Source of the DNA: DATCHW01 sp036508135
GTDB taxonomy: Bacteria; Bacteroidota; Ignavibacteria; Tepidaquicellales; Tepidaquicellaceae
DNA length: 23,246 nucleotides
Direction of reading: 5' to 3'
NCBI GenBank assembly: GCA_036508135.1
Contig: DATCHW010000100.1
Coordinates: forward strand, 1 to 23,246
The notes under the pieces are model-generated. The model made no database searches. It had not been told where the DNA came from and saw nothing but the letters and a program-made list of their open reading frames with translations. Shown piece by piece: positions 8,291 through 16,903 of the stretch. The position numbers were made by a program, and so were the translations under genes. The stretch's first letter is position 1. Every line of letters starts with the position of its first letter.

Positions 8291-10015
8291 ATGAAGCGAC
8301 ATAATTATTTGTCAAATTTAGTTAATTCATTTGTTTATTCTTCGGTGAGCCAATATAAATGGTTATCATATATTTTCTTGCTTATTATTTGTATGATAAC
8401 GCTAATTTTAATGTGTTGTGCAAATTTTCTCAACTTTCGCGGTGATGACCTAATTATTATCAAAGCATCAATAATTAATCATTTTCCCATAAATGAAACA
8501 TGGCTACAAACAAATCAACCGTATTTTAGACCTTTAACAGTTTTAATTATATATTTTGAATTTTTAATAAATGGTTTTAATCCATATTATTATTATCTCT
8601 TTAATATAACAATACATTTGGTAAACTCCATATTGTTGTTTAAAGTATTGTTAGTTCTCATCGATAATTTAAATTTGCAGATTAATTTTTTCCATATTTT
8701 TGTAATTTCTTTGTTTATTTTAAATTTTGTTTCTATAGGAAATGTTTTTTGGATATCTGAACAACATGATTTATTGGCTCTTTTATTTATTCTTGTTTCA
8801 ATTAATTGTATTATTAGTTTAAAGTCTAAGCCAAATAAAGCAGCATTAATAATATTTCTTTTTTCAATATGTTGTGGTTTTCTCATCAAAGAATCTTTTA
8901 TATTAATAGTTTTATATGTTTTTATATTCGATTATATTTTTAAAAACAAATTATGTTTTACGAAAAATTATTTTTTTACTTTTATTACAATCCTTATAAC
9001 AATAATATATTTGATTTATAGGATGTTTTTTCTTGGCTTAGAATTACATCAAAATATAAATATTAATACTATTTTTCTTGTGAAATATTTTACTTATGGT
9101 CTAACGACCACACTTTATTTTACAGACATATTAGACATTTTGTATTATAAGTACAATTTATATTTAATATTCATTCTTATAGTATTGATTAGTGTTTTTA
9201 CATCTTTCGTCGGTATCTATCTATATTTTAGCAATGATATCAAAAACAAGCATGCTTCATTGATGTTTCTTATTATGGGAATAACCGGTATGCTCATTTA
9301 TTTAAACGTATTTTTAACACCGCGTTTGTTGTATATAATTATGCCCCTATTTATCTTAATTCTATTTTTTCTCTCCTTTAATAAAAATATAATTGTATTA
9401 TGTATTTTTTTCTCTTTAATATCAATAAACAATATAATATCAGTTAATAATGAAGCACAAAAAATAATTGTTGCAAATAATTATACAAAAGAATTTTTAA
9501 ACGTTATCACAAACAATAAAATATATTATGAGAACAATAAATTTTTAGATTTAACTAAGATTCATAGAGTAAGCCAATTATATTGTGCTGTGGATAAAAG
9601 TTTATTAATCTCTTTAAAGTTAGAAAATAATTTATTTTATCGTGATATTAAATTTATCGAACCTTTAATGGTTGAGACATATCCATTTGAGGATATTAAG
9701 TCGATTTTAAAATATAAATACATTGATTCAAATTCAATTAGTGTTGAATTAACTGATGAATTATCGGTCATAAATCCTCCTCCGGTAACAAACAATTATA
9801 AATTTCTTAATATTAACGATGAAATAATTATTGAAGATGGAATAAAGGTACAAGCATTGCAAAGCTCTAAATATAGACAAGGGTATGCTTCAAAAATACT
9901 AATCCAATTCCCGCCGGATTATCTCTTTGAAAACTTTTATGTGTTGTTTTATAATGACAATAAAATTTATTTAAAGAAATACAGGGAATTCTGCGATTTG
10001 ATAAATTCCAATTAA
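8291..10015 (+). CDS. GT-C-type polytopic membrane glycosyltransferase-like protein
   Basis: 574 residues: about 10-11 membrane helices in residues 22-390, then a soluble tail of roughly 180 residues. Motifs match the membrane part of GT-C (PMT/TMTC-like) enzymes: an acidic pair in the first outer loop (NFRGDDL, Asp52-Asp53), then YFRPLTVLIIYFEFLINGFN (78-97) with NITIHLVNSILLF, the common R-P-L plus His-Leu-x-Asn pattern, and WISEQHDLLALLFILVS (154-170), which parallels the conserved W-I-S-x-x-x-D-L-L segment of TMTC-like proteins. Such enzymes use a lipid-linked sugar on the outer face of the membrane. TPR repeats found in many relatives are absent. The gene is very AT-rich and bracketed by the 77-bp repeat, consistent with later acquisition. 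Acceptor unknown. Confidence 0.85.
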   Translation: MKRHNYLSNLVNSFVYSSVSQYKWLSYIFLLIICMITLILMCCANFLNFRGDDLIIIKASIINHFPINETWLQTNQPYFRPLTVLIIYFEFLINGFNPYYYYLFNITIHLVNSILLFKVLLVLIDNLNLQINFFHIFVISLFILNFVSIGNVFWISEQHDLLALLFILVSINCIISLKSKPNKAALIIFLFSICCGFLIKESFILIVLYVFIFDYIFKNKLCFTKNYFFTFITILITIIYLIYRMFFLGLELHQNININTIFLVKYFTYGLTTTLYFTDILDILYYKYNLYLIFILIVLISVFTSFVGIYLYFSNDIKNKHASLMFLIMGITGMLIYLNVFLTPRLLYIIMPLFILILFFLSFNKNIIVLCIFFSLISINNIISVNNEAQKIIVANNYTKEFLNVITNNKIYYENNKFLDLTKIHRVSQLYCAVDKSLLISLKLENNLFYRDIKFIEPLMVETYPFEDIKSILKYKYIDSNSISVELTDELSVINPPPVTNNYKFLNINDEIIIEDGIKVQALQSSKYRQGYASKILIQFPPDYLFENFYVLFYNDNKIYLKKYREFCDLINSN

Positions 10016-10400
10016 AGCATTATATTATTAAGTTTGTATATGTTTTTGCGTAAGATAAGGAAATCATTGCCTTAAGAAGTTTGTATATCTTTCATTAAAA
10101 ATTTGACATTCGAGGATTCAACAAAAGCTTAGTTCCTTGTTGGCAACTATCTTACACTTCTTTGATTTATCTCTGAATATGAAGATCTAAATTAAATAAA
10201 ACTACTAAGGAATTAAATAAAAAAACGCCATTACTATTTTTCCAAATTGGTCGCAAAATATTTTCTGGCAACTATAAGGAATATAAAAAAAAGAAAAGTT
10301 TTTCCGCCAAAGTATAGAACAGAATAAATTTGCTTTCCCTGAATGTCCGGAAATATTTATCTATATTTAAATTCAATCAGCTCTGAAAATGTTTAAATAC
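10016..10400. other. Intergenic gap containing repeat copy B
   Basis: About 385 bp between the 3' ends of two convergent genes. The right part (10304-10380) is the second copy of the 77-bp repeat. The remainder is AT-rich without a convincing frame, hairpin or regulatory site, apart from the word GGCAACTAT appearing twice. Confidence 0.5.
10304..10380. repeat. 77-bp direct repeat, copy B
   Basis: Gapless match to 7623-7699 at 69 of 77 positions, in the same orientation, 2681 bp away. It starts about 20 bp beyond the stop of the minus-strand methyltransferase gene. On the minus strand it carries ACATTTTCAGAGCTGATTGA and onward, encoding TFSELIEFKYR-stop directly after another stop, so only the last codons of the putative ancestral frame remain. 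Confidence 0.85.
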
Positions 10401-11054
10401 TCAATTACTTACACAAATAAATGACTTTGTAAATCCTAGATACTTTTCTTTTATTATCACTGCATCGGGGAAAAGTAATTTAACATCCTTGTATCCTAAT
10501 AGATTAGTATCTTCTACAATTTTTTCCGCTTCTTTTTTTTCAAACTTATTATACCATCCAAGATTAAAATGCCGGAGAAGAAATACTTTAAATTTTGACG
10601 GGAAAAACTGGAAAAAAGGAACCAAAAAATGAGGTTCTAAGGGAAAATAGTAGTTTGGAGTTTGAATAAAAATTGATTTTCCTATTCTTAAAATCTCTTC
10701 TGCGATTTTTTTCTTTTCTGCAAAATTCCCGATGTGTTCAATTAACGAATTTGAGAAAACAATATCGAATTCATGGTCACTAAATACATTTAAGTTCCTC
10801 ACATCCATTTGAATGAATCTAAAGTTTGGATATCTGACTGTTATAGTGTCAATATTGATAATTGTAACATCGATATTATCTGATACTAAACCCATATTCT
10901 CCCAAAATTCCTGTGTCCCGCCTAAGTCAATTATCTTTACCGGTGATTTGTGTTTTTCTATTAATTGATTAAATAAATAGAATCTTTTCCTTCTAAATTT
11001 ATTGGATAAAGAGTTTGTATCATTGACATTTGTATATTTTCTTAAGAATTTCAA
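10401..11054 (-). CDS. Class I SAM-dependent methyltransferase
   Basis: 217 residues, a single Rossmann-type domain. Motif I is VKIIDLGGTQEFWENMG (39-55), in which a Gly-Gly-Thr replaces the usual GxGxG loop; IINIDT (65-70) supplies the acidic strand-2 end that would hold the ribose of SAM; IQMDVRNL and FDIVFSNSLIEHIG (97-110) fit motifs III-IV; IFIQTPNYYFPLEPHFLVPF follows. The EPHF(L/W)-P-F segment is common in a set of methyltransferases found in cell-surface glycan clusters. The target molecule is unknown. It is transcribed away from the O-antigen ligase gene, with 132 bp between their starts holding a presumed divergent promoter. Confidence 0.88.
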   Translation of the reverse strand: MKFLRKYTNVNDTNSLSNKFRRKRFYLFNQLIEKHKSPVKIIDLGGTQEFWENMGLVSDNIDVTIINIDTITVRYPNFRFIQMDVRNLNVFSDHEFDIVFSNSLIEHIGNFAEKKKIAEEILRIGKSIFIQTPNYYFPLEPHFLVPFFQFFPSKFKVFLLRHFNLGWYNKFEKKEAEKIVEDTNLLGYKDVKLLFPDAVIIKEKYLGFTKSFICVSN

Positions 11055-11186
11055 AATATCATTTCATTTTTTTATAAAACATTTTTGTACGCATTTCATT
11101 AATTTTTCCTTCGAAAAGACTATCCGGGATTAATCTAAAATTATAATTATTATTAAATTATTAAAATAAGTAAATTATATTCAGTT

Positions 11187-13040
11187 ATGAATACGTTGAA
11201 GAAAAAAGCTTTATTTGCGTTATTATCCCTATATTTTTTAGCACCTGCTATAAATTTAAACAGTGTGTTTGATTTCAACGTTTTTCAAAATATGCTTGCA
11301 TCCGCTCTTTCTTTAATAATTTTAATATCATTAATATTATTTAAAGTTGAAATTAATTTATTTGTTCTTAATAAATCCTTTATAATATCTTTTTTTGTAT
11401 TTCTACTTGTCTTGTTTATAAGTTCAGTGTTCAATGGAGCATTAATTCTTCTTGGAAAGGACTTATCGTTTTATTTAAACCTATTTCTTTTTTATTTAAT
11501 AATAATAATTCTCAATAATATTTACGACAAGGATTCCATACTTCGTTTAACAAATGTATCAATAATTATAGGAGGAACTTTAGTGGTTCTTCTCGGATTT
11601 TTACAAATATCGGGAGTGAATTTATTTAATTTCATTAATGCAGATAGACCCGGTTCTTCGCTTGACAACAGGACATTTGCCTCCGAATATTTAATCTGTA
11701 TTTACCCGTTTCTCCTGTATATTTTTTATAATTCTCTAAGGACATTTACCGGCAAGACCCGATTTATTATACTATTTTTACTACTCACGTTGTTTACTAC
11801 ATATATATTTCTCTTAAGAACAAGAGCAGCTTATGTGAGTTTTTTAATTATTACTTTGGTTTATTTAATTCTCAATTTTTCCCTGCGAAAAAACTTATTA
11901 AAGAAAAATCTGATTTTTACTTTACTAATATCAATTATTATTATTATCTCAATCTTCATCTCAAATTCTTCATATTTCAAAAAAGATCCGTATAGAATAA
12001 ATCTGTCGGAGAATATAACTTCAATTTTCAACCCAACTCAAAATGAAATTAGGTTAAATTATTGGAAATCCAGTTTGGAGATGTTCTCGGATAAGCCTCT
12101 TTTCGGCATTGGAACGGGTATGTGGTTCGGGCAATATCATATGACATACGGATTAAGAGACAGGATTAATAGCGAAGCAATAACAGACGAAAATGTATAT
12201 TTTAACTCCGATTTAAATCCCCACAATATTTATTTCGAGTTTCTGAGTGAGAATGGAATCGTAGGATTAATTGCTTTTCTATTAATAATAATTCCTGTTT
12301 TTTATTCATTACTTCGAAACTCTCTCAGAAAAGAAATTTTTACTCCTTATTTTTTATCTTTAATAAGTTTTTTATTGATAGGGTTCTTTACATTCATTAA
12401 AGATAATTTTTGCGTGATGATAATTGTATTTTTAGCGTTTGCAATGGTATCGCCTGATAAGAAAATTGATAAAATAAATGTAAATAAGATTTTATCAAAA
12501 TTATTCCTTATAATTTTAACATTAATTTCCTTTTTGTTGTTTTATTATAGCTACAGCAGATTTCTATCCGAAAAAAGATATATTTCTGCCTTAAATTTAA
12601 AAGCAAGAGTTGATTATATTAATATGAATATCGAAATGGATAAAATAAGTAACTGGATATACCCGGCTGATGTGAACAGTATGCCACTTGATTATTACAG
12701 GGGTGTTGGATATTATGAACAGAAAGAATACATAAAATCTTTAAATCTTTTTAATAGTGCTTTAAAATTAGCACCGGGAATAGCATTGATATCAAATAAT
12801 TTAGCAGCAACATATTATCAGACAGGAAATACAGATAGTGCAAAAAGTATTTTTCTTAAATTGAAAAAATATTATCCAAATTATATTGAACCGCAAATAA
12901 ATTTAGTATCACTATATACGAACACTAAAAATTTTGATTCTGCTAAAATGATAATTAAAGATATAGAAGAAAAATCATTTAAAAAAGAATTTGTAAAAAA
13001 TTATAATGTTTTTTTATCTGTAAAGGAGTTTTTAAAATGA
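11187..13040 (+). CDS. O-antigen ligase/polymerase (Wzy_C/WaaL family) with C-terminal TPR region
   Basis: 617 residues with about 12 membrane helices followed by a soluble tail. The family signature is clear: FGIGTGMWFGQYHMTYG, then a periplasmic loop ending in NPHNIYFEFLSENGIVGLIA, the conserved H-N-x-(Y/F)-x-x-x-x-x-E-x-G-x-x-G block of the Wzy_C domain. Residues ~503-600 form two to three TPR-like units (YYRGVGYYEQKEYIKSLNLF; NNLAATYYQTGNTDSAKSIF). WaaL-type enzymes move undecaprenyl-linked glycan to a lipid or protein acceptor and Wzy-type enzymes polymerise it; sequence alone does not separate them. The TPR tail, frequent in Bacteroidota members, may bind an acceptor protein. The gene overlaps the next, a T9SS cargo, by 4 bp (ATGA), so the two are translationally coupled. 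Confidence 0.9.
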   Translation: MNTLKKKALFALLSLYFLAPAINLNSVFDFNVFQNMLASALSLIILISLILFKVEINLFVLNKSFIISFFVFLLVLFISSVFNGALILLGKDLSFYLNLFLFYLIIIILNNIYDKDSILRLTNVSIIIGGTLVVLLGFLQISGVNLFNFINADRPGSSLDNRTFASEYLICIYPFLLYIFYNSLRTFTGKTRFIILFLLLTLFTTYIFLLRTRAAYVSFLIITLVYLILNFSLRKNLLKKNLIFTLLISIIIIISIFISNSSYFKKDPYRINLSENITSIFNPTQNEIRLNYWKSSLEMFSDKPLFGIGTGMWFGQYHMTYGLRDRINSEAITDENVYFNSDLNPHNIYFEFLSENGIVGLIAFLLIIIPVFYSLLRNSLRKEIFTPYFLSLISFLLIGFFTFIKDNFCVMIIVFLAFAMVSPDKKIDKINVNKILSKLFLIILTLISFLLFYYSYSRFLSEKRYISALNLKARVDYINMNIEMDKISNWIYPADVNSMPLDYYRGVGYYEQKEYIKSLNLFNSALKLAPGIALISNNLAATYYQTGNTDSAKSIFLKLKKYYPNYIEPQINLVSLYTNTKNFDSAKMIIKDIEEKSFKKEFVKNYNVFLSVKEFLK

Positions 13041-14017
13041 AAAAATACTTGTATATAATAATTTTTCTTTTGTTTTTCATTGCATCAGATTCTAATGCCC
13101 AGATTATATATGGGGTTGTTCCTGATACAGGAAGCCAGGGTATAGGTTTCCCGATTTCTATTACAGGTTCCGAGACATATTGGACTGCGTCTACATACGT
13201 CGAAATTTATTTTGACAGTATAGGTGTAATTACATCGAACGTTGTGATTGTAAACGATACAACATTGCATGCAAATCTACAATTATTGGGAATTGCCTCA
13301 ACCGGTTACCATAAAGTGACTACAGGTGATCAGTTCCTGAATTTTATTTCTAAAGATAGTGCATTTTTTGTAAAGTTATCCGCTCCCATTGCTCCCGTTT
13401 TAGTATTGCCGCCTGATAACTACCAGCTTGCAAATACTAATCCTTTATTTACATGGGATACTAACGGTTATGCCGCCACATTCAGAATTCAGGTGTCAAC
13501 GGATTCGCTTTTTTCGAACATAGTTAAGGATACTACTAAACCCAATATTCAGGGTTACCAGATGCCGAATATACTTCAATTAAATACTTATTACTGGTGG
13601 CGTGTAAAATTCTTTAATGCCCTCGGTCAAAGCCCGTGGTCTGTTGTGTTCAAATTCAAAACCAGAATTACAGGAATAAATTTAATTAGTTCAAATGTTC
13701 CTCAATTTTATAAATTATATGAGAATTACCCGAATCCTTTTAATCCGGTTACAAAGATAAAGTTCGACATACCTTCATATGGATTCCCCTCCAAAAAAAC
13801 GGAGGGCAGGCCGTTAGGAGCATATGGGAATGACAAGGTGGTATTGAAGGTATATGATTTACTTGGAAAAGAAATCGCAACACTTGTGAATGACCATCTA
13901 AATGCAGGAAGTTATGAGATTTCCTGGAATGCAAATTATATTTCAAGCGGAATATATTTCTATAGATTTTCAACTTCAAGTTTCGTAGAAACAAAGCGAA
14001 TGGCACTGATAAAATAA
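13037..14017 (+). CDS. Secreted protein with T9SS type A sorting domain
   Basis: 326 residues. A Sec signal peptide covers residues 1-21 (MKKYLYIIIFLLFFIASDSN then Ala, cleaved before QIIYG). Residues ~22-110 resemble an IPT/TIG-like beta domain (VVPDTGSQGIGFPISITGSE). Residues ~120-210 look like fibronectin type III (PVLVLPPDNYQL, NTYYWWRVKFFNALGQSPWS). Residues 228-326 are a T9SS C-terminal domain: YENYPNPFNPVTKIKFDIP, VVLKVYDLLGKEIATLVND, SGIYFYRF and the end KRMALIK. The protein should cross the outer membrane by type IX secretion, lose the domain and stay on the surface or be released. An in-frame insert of about 20 residues (247-266) splits the sorting domain and coincides with a palindromic DNA repeat. 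The start overlaps the ligase stop. Confidence 0.93.
   Translation: MKKYLYIIIFLLFFIASDSNAQIIYGVVPDTGSQGIGFPISITGSETYWTASTYVEIYFDSIGVITSNVVIVNDTTLHANLQLLGIASTGYHKVTTGDQFLNFISKDSAFFVKLSAPIAPVLVLPPDNYQLANTNPLFTWDTNGYAATFRIQVSTDSLFSNIVKDTTKPNIQGYQMPNILQLNTYYWWRVKFFNALGQSPWSVVFKFKTRITGINLISSNVPQFYKLYENYPNPFNPVTKIKFDIPSYGFPSKKTEGRPLGAYGNDKVVLKVYDLLGKEIATLVNDHLNAGSYEISWNANYISSGIYFYRFSTSSFVETKRMALIK
13775..13834. repeat. Palindromic repeat inserted in frame in the T9SS domain
   Basis: This 60-bp segment interrupts the normally continuous KIKFDIP...VVLKVYDLLG part of the sorting domain and adds SYGFPSKKTEGRPLGAYGND. It holds an inner hairpin, CCCTCC (13787-13792) with GGAGGG (13801-13806), and outer complementary words ATTCCC (13783-13788) and GGGAAT (13826-13831). 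The word CGGAGGGCAGGCYGT is shared with a second palindrome in the intergenic region at 18139-18160, which marks both as members of one dispersed family. The frame stays open through the insert. Confidence 0.65.
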
Positions 14018-14024
14018 CAATTCT

Positions 14025-14585
14025 ATGTCCTTAAATATTTTAAAGCCTGAAACAGGAAAATTGCTGCTCTCGGCACCGTTTTTATCTGATGTCTTTAAAC
14101 GCTCTGTGGTCTATATTACAGAGCATAATGACAAAGGGTCACTTGGATTTATCATTAACAAGCCGATGAAAATAAAAATAAATGATGTCATCGATGACTT
14201 CCCTGAGTTCGATGCAGATATATATTATGGCGGACCCGTACAGCAGGAAATTCTGAATTTCTTTCATAAAGCCGGTGATAAGTTTAACAGCGGATTTGAA
14301 TTGAAAGACGGATTATACTGGGGCGGAGATTTTGAGACTCTGAAACTTCTTATCGAAACCGGTGAATTGAATCCGGATGATTTCAGGTTTTTTCTCGGGT
14401 ATGCCGGCTGGTCTCCCAATCAACTCGAGGACGAACTTAAAATAAATTCCTGGATAGTGAATGATTCAAAACTTAATGATGTATTTACCGGCGAGCCGGA
14501 ATCTTTGTGGCAGAAAATTTTAAAAGAAATGGGCGGGGAATATTCTATCATTTCCACTTTTCCCGAGAATCCCTCCGTTAATTAA
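14025..14585 (+). CDS. YqgE/AlgH family protein (UPF0301/DUF179)
   Basis: 186 residues, the usual length for the family. Diagnostic blocks are GKLLLSAPFLSDVFKRSVVY (about 11-30), GSLGFIINKPM (38-48), IYYGGPVQQEILNFFH and FRFFLGYAGWSPNQLEDEL (122-140), the last being the highly conserved G-Y-(A/S)-G-W-x-x-x-Q-L-E-x-E motif. The biochemical function is unsettled; AlgH in Pseudomonas was linked to alginate regulation, and the protein is soluble. It begins 7 bp after the T9SS cargo gene and 11 bp before a membrane-protein gene, so it is probably cotranscribed with them. Whether it has a role in polysaccharide control here is inference. Confidence 0.95.
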   Translation: MSLNILKPETGKLLLSAPFLSDVFKRSVVYITEHNDKGSLGFIINKPMKIKINDVIDDFPEFDADIYYGGPVQQEILNFFHKAGDKFNSGFELKDGLYWGGDFETLKLLIETGELNPDDFRFFLGYAGWSPNQLEDELKINSWIVNDSKLNDVFTGEPESLWQKILKEMGGEYSIISTFPENPSVN

Positions 14586-14596
14586 GCAGGTACGTG

Positions 14597-15751
14597 ATGA
14601 AACCTAAATCCTCAATATTGGTTTTTTTAAGTTTCATCATTATATCATCTTTGTTTTGTTTTAATTATTTCCGTAACAACGAAATAAACTTGGATGCAAT
14701 TTTTTACACCGGTTGTGCCATTAAATTGGAAAATAATGACATTCGGGAAGTACATAATAGAACATTTAATTATTTAAAAGAATATTTACCTCATCAAAAA
14801 TTCGATTCACTTTTTGATGAGAGTAATTACAAAAAGCTATTACCCGAAAACGTTGAATCATTTGCTCAACAACTCGATTTTTATAAGAGCAGATTGTTCT
14901 ATATTTCTTTGATTTATTTAATTATTAAGGCGGGCATAAATCCGTTTTATGGAGGATTATTTTTATCAACAATATTTGTGATGGCAGGATTATCTATTAT
15001 TTTATATGGATTTAAAATCCATGAAAAAATTTATTTATTTATAGTATCTCTGATAATATCTTTGGTTCTGGGGACGGGATATATATGTAATCTCGTAACT
15101 CCCGATTCACTTATTTTCCTTTTTATTTGCCTGATATTATATCTTTTGTTAAAACAAAGTTATACATCTTTATTGTATATGCTTATTGTTTTACTCATAA
15201 TAAAATTGAGTATGTTCATATTTGTTTTTCAAATGATATTTTTAATATTCATTTTGGACAGGAAAGGATTAATCAATATAAGTCTGATTCATATTGTAAC
15301 GGTTACTGTATTATCTTTCATTATTATAATATTTTATTTCTTTTATATTAATGAATACAGCTGGGACACATTATTTTATCATACATTTATTAATTACTTA
15401 TCTTATCCCTATAATTTCACCGAAAAGATATCAATATCACAGTATACTATCGTATTATTCAGAAATTTTTCCGCTATTTCACACTCAAAACCATTTTTAA
15501 TATTCATTGCTTTTTGTATTTACAATATATCCCCATTCAGAAAAGAAACAAACTTTGTTATCATGAAATACATGAATATTATTAATTTAATATTCGTAAT
15601 TATTCATTTTTTATTGTTCCCCAATATAAGCGAAAGATTTTTTGTCGGAATTTATTTTTCTACGTTTGTTATTTTTCTGTTTAATCTTGATGTGCCAGGT
15701 AATAATTTCTTACGAAATCAAACTACTTATGTGCTCCCCAATCGCGAGTGA
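14597..15751 (+). CDS. Polytopic membrane protein, GT-C-like, function unknown
   Basis: 384 residues from the ATG at 14597; a GTG directly before it (14594) is possible but sits too close to the AGCAGG ribosome-binding site. About 9-10 membrane helices. A large loop of ~80 residues after helix 1 (EINLDAIFYTGCAIKLENND...) is where GT-C enzymes have their first catalytic Asp, and VTPDSLIFLFICLILYLLL resembles the P-D-x-L helix start of several uncharacterised GT-C-like proteins. These likenesses are weak, so no enzyme activity is claimed. Its last 42 bp overlap the 3' end of the convergent lhgO gene, so the two transcripts must be complementary at their ends. It ends the plus-strand run that starts with the ligase. 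Confidence 0.85.
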   Translation: MKPKSSILVFLSFIIISSLFCFNYFRNNEINLDAIFYTGCAIKLENNDIREVHNRTFNYLKEYLPHQKFDSLFDESNYKKLLPENVESFAQQLDFYKSRLFYISLIYLIIKAGINPFYGGLFLSTIFVMAGLSIILYGFKIHEKIYLFIVSLIISLVLGTGYICNLVTPDSLIFLFICLILYLLLKQSYTSLLYMLIVLLIIKLSMFIFVFQMIFLIFILDRKGLINISLIHIVTVTVLSFIIIIFYFFYINEYSWDTLFYHTFINYLSYPYNFTEKISISQYTIVLFRNFSAISHSKPFLIFIAFCIYNISPFRKETNFVIMKYMNIINLIFVIIHFLLFPNISERFFVGIYFSTFVIFLFNLDVPGNNFLRNQTTYVLPNRE

Positions 15752-16903
15752 GGCTGTTGCTGCAGGAGATGGAGCATTACAAACATTTATGACGTTTCCG
15801 TTTCTGTAAATAAGGAAATCATCAATCAACTTGCCATCAATTGAGCAAGCCTGTGCCCTTACACCTGCTCCGCCTGTTGTTATATCATTGATTGTGATTT
15901 CGGGTAATAATTTCTGTAATGCTTTCACAAATGCCCTTTTTGAAAATGAGCGATAGAATTCGCCGAGTCCGGTTTTCATAAATTTCACAGCAATGGAAAG
16001 AAATCCTTTCCACACAAATGTCCTGTACGTATCCCTCAGGCTGAAAGAAGTTTTTTTATACCCTTCTTTTTTGAAGGAAAGCACCGCATTAGGTCCTGCT
16101 TCAATGTCACCTCCGATTTTTTTTGTGAAATGAACTCCGAGGAAAGGAAAAGAAGGATCCGGCACAGGATAAATTAATGTATTTACAAGATAAGTTTTAT
16201 TTTTTTTCAATTTATAATATTCGCCTCTGAACGGAATTATTCTCACAGGAAGTTTTCCGGGATACGTGAGCGAAGCTATTTCATCCGAGAATAATCCGGC
16301 GCAATTTATTACGGTTTTCGAAATAAAAGTTTGATTTGCGGTCAGGACTTCTATATAGTCTTCTTTCTGATTTATGTTTTTTACTTTTTGATTAAAATAA
16401 ATTTCGCCGCCGTAATTTTTTATTTTTTCGGCATATTTTTCCGAAACTATTTTAAAATCGATAATCCCTGTATAAGGCACCAAAACAGCTTTTACACCCT
16501 TTGCATAAGGTTCGTATTCTTTAAGTTCCTCTTTCGTTAGATATTTTATTCTATCGAGTCCGTTTTCCAATCCCCTATTATAAATATTTTCGAGAGCGGG
16601 AATTTCACTTTCCGAAGTTGCCACAATCACTTTCCCGCACAACTCATATGGAATATTTTCCTTATCACAGAAATTGAGCAGCATTTTATAACCGGTTTTG
16701 CAGTTTGTTGCCTTTAAAGAGCCGGGTTTGTAGTAAATGCCTGAATGTATAACTCCGCTGTTATTCCCCGTCTGGTGGGCAGCGACAGATGATTCTTTTT
16801 CCAGAACGCAAATTTTTGAATCAGGTTTTTTTTCGAGAATTTTTAAAGCAGTAGCAAGACCGACGATGCCTGCACCGATTACGAGCACATCATAATTTTG
16901 CAT
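15710..16903 (-). CDS. lhgO: L-2-hydroxyglutarate oxidase/dehydrogenase (FAD-dependent)
   Basis: 397 residues, full length for LhgO. The N-terminus has the FAD-binding Rossmann motif VLVIGAGIVGLATALKIL (GxGxxG at 10-15), then VLEKESSVAAHQTGNNSGVI and HSGIYYKPGSLKA, the LhgO hallmark of the DAO superfamily. The C-terminal NDITTGGAGVRAQACSIDGK and NVCNAPSPAATASLAIGEHI complete the fold. The enzyme oxidises L-2-hydroxyglutarate to 2-oxoglutarate and passes electrons towards quinones or oxygen at the membrane, a metabolite repair role. Its ATG follows the gmd stop with no gap (TAAATG), so coupled translation is likely, although the two functions have no obvious link. The 3' end overlaps the convergent membrane-protein gene by 42 bp. 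Confidence 0.95.
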   Translation of the reverse strand: MQNYDVLVIGAGIVGLATALKILEKKPDSKICVLEKESSVAAHQTGNNSGVIHSGIYYKPGSLKATNCKTGYKMLLNFCDKENIPYELCGKVIVATSESEIPALENIYNRGLENGLDRIKYLTKEELKEYEPYAKGVKAVLVPYTGIIDFKIVSEKYAEKIKNYGGEIYFNQKVKNINQKEDYIEVLTANQTFISKTVINCAGLFSDEIASLTYPGKLPVRIIPFRGEYYKLKKNKTYLVNTLIYPVPDPSFPFLGVHFTKKIGGDIEAGPNAVLSFKKEGYKKTSFSLRDTYRTFVWKGFLSIAVKFMKTGLGEFYRSFSKRAFVKALQKLLPEITINDITTGGAGVRAQACSIDGKLIDDFLIYRNGNVINVCNAPSPAATASLAIGEHISSLIS

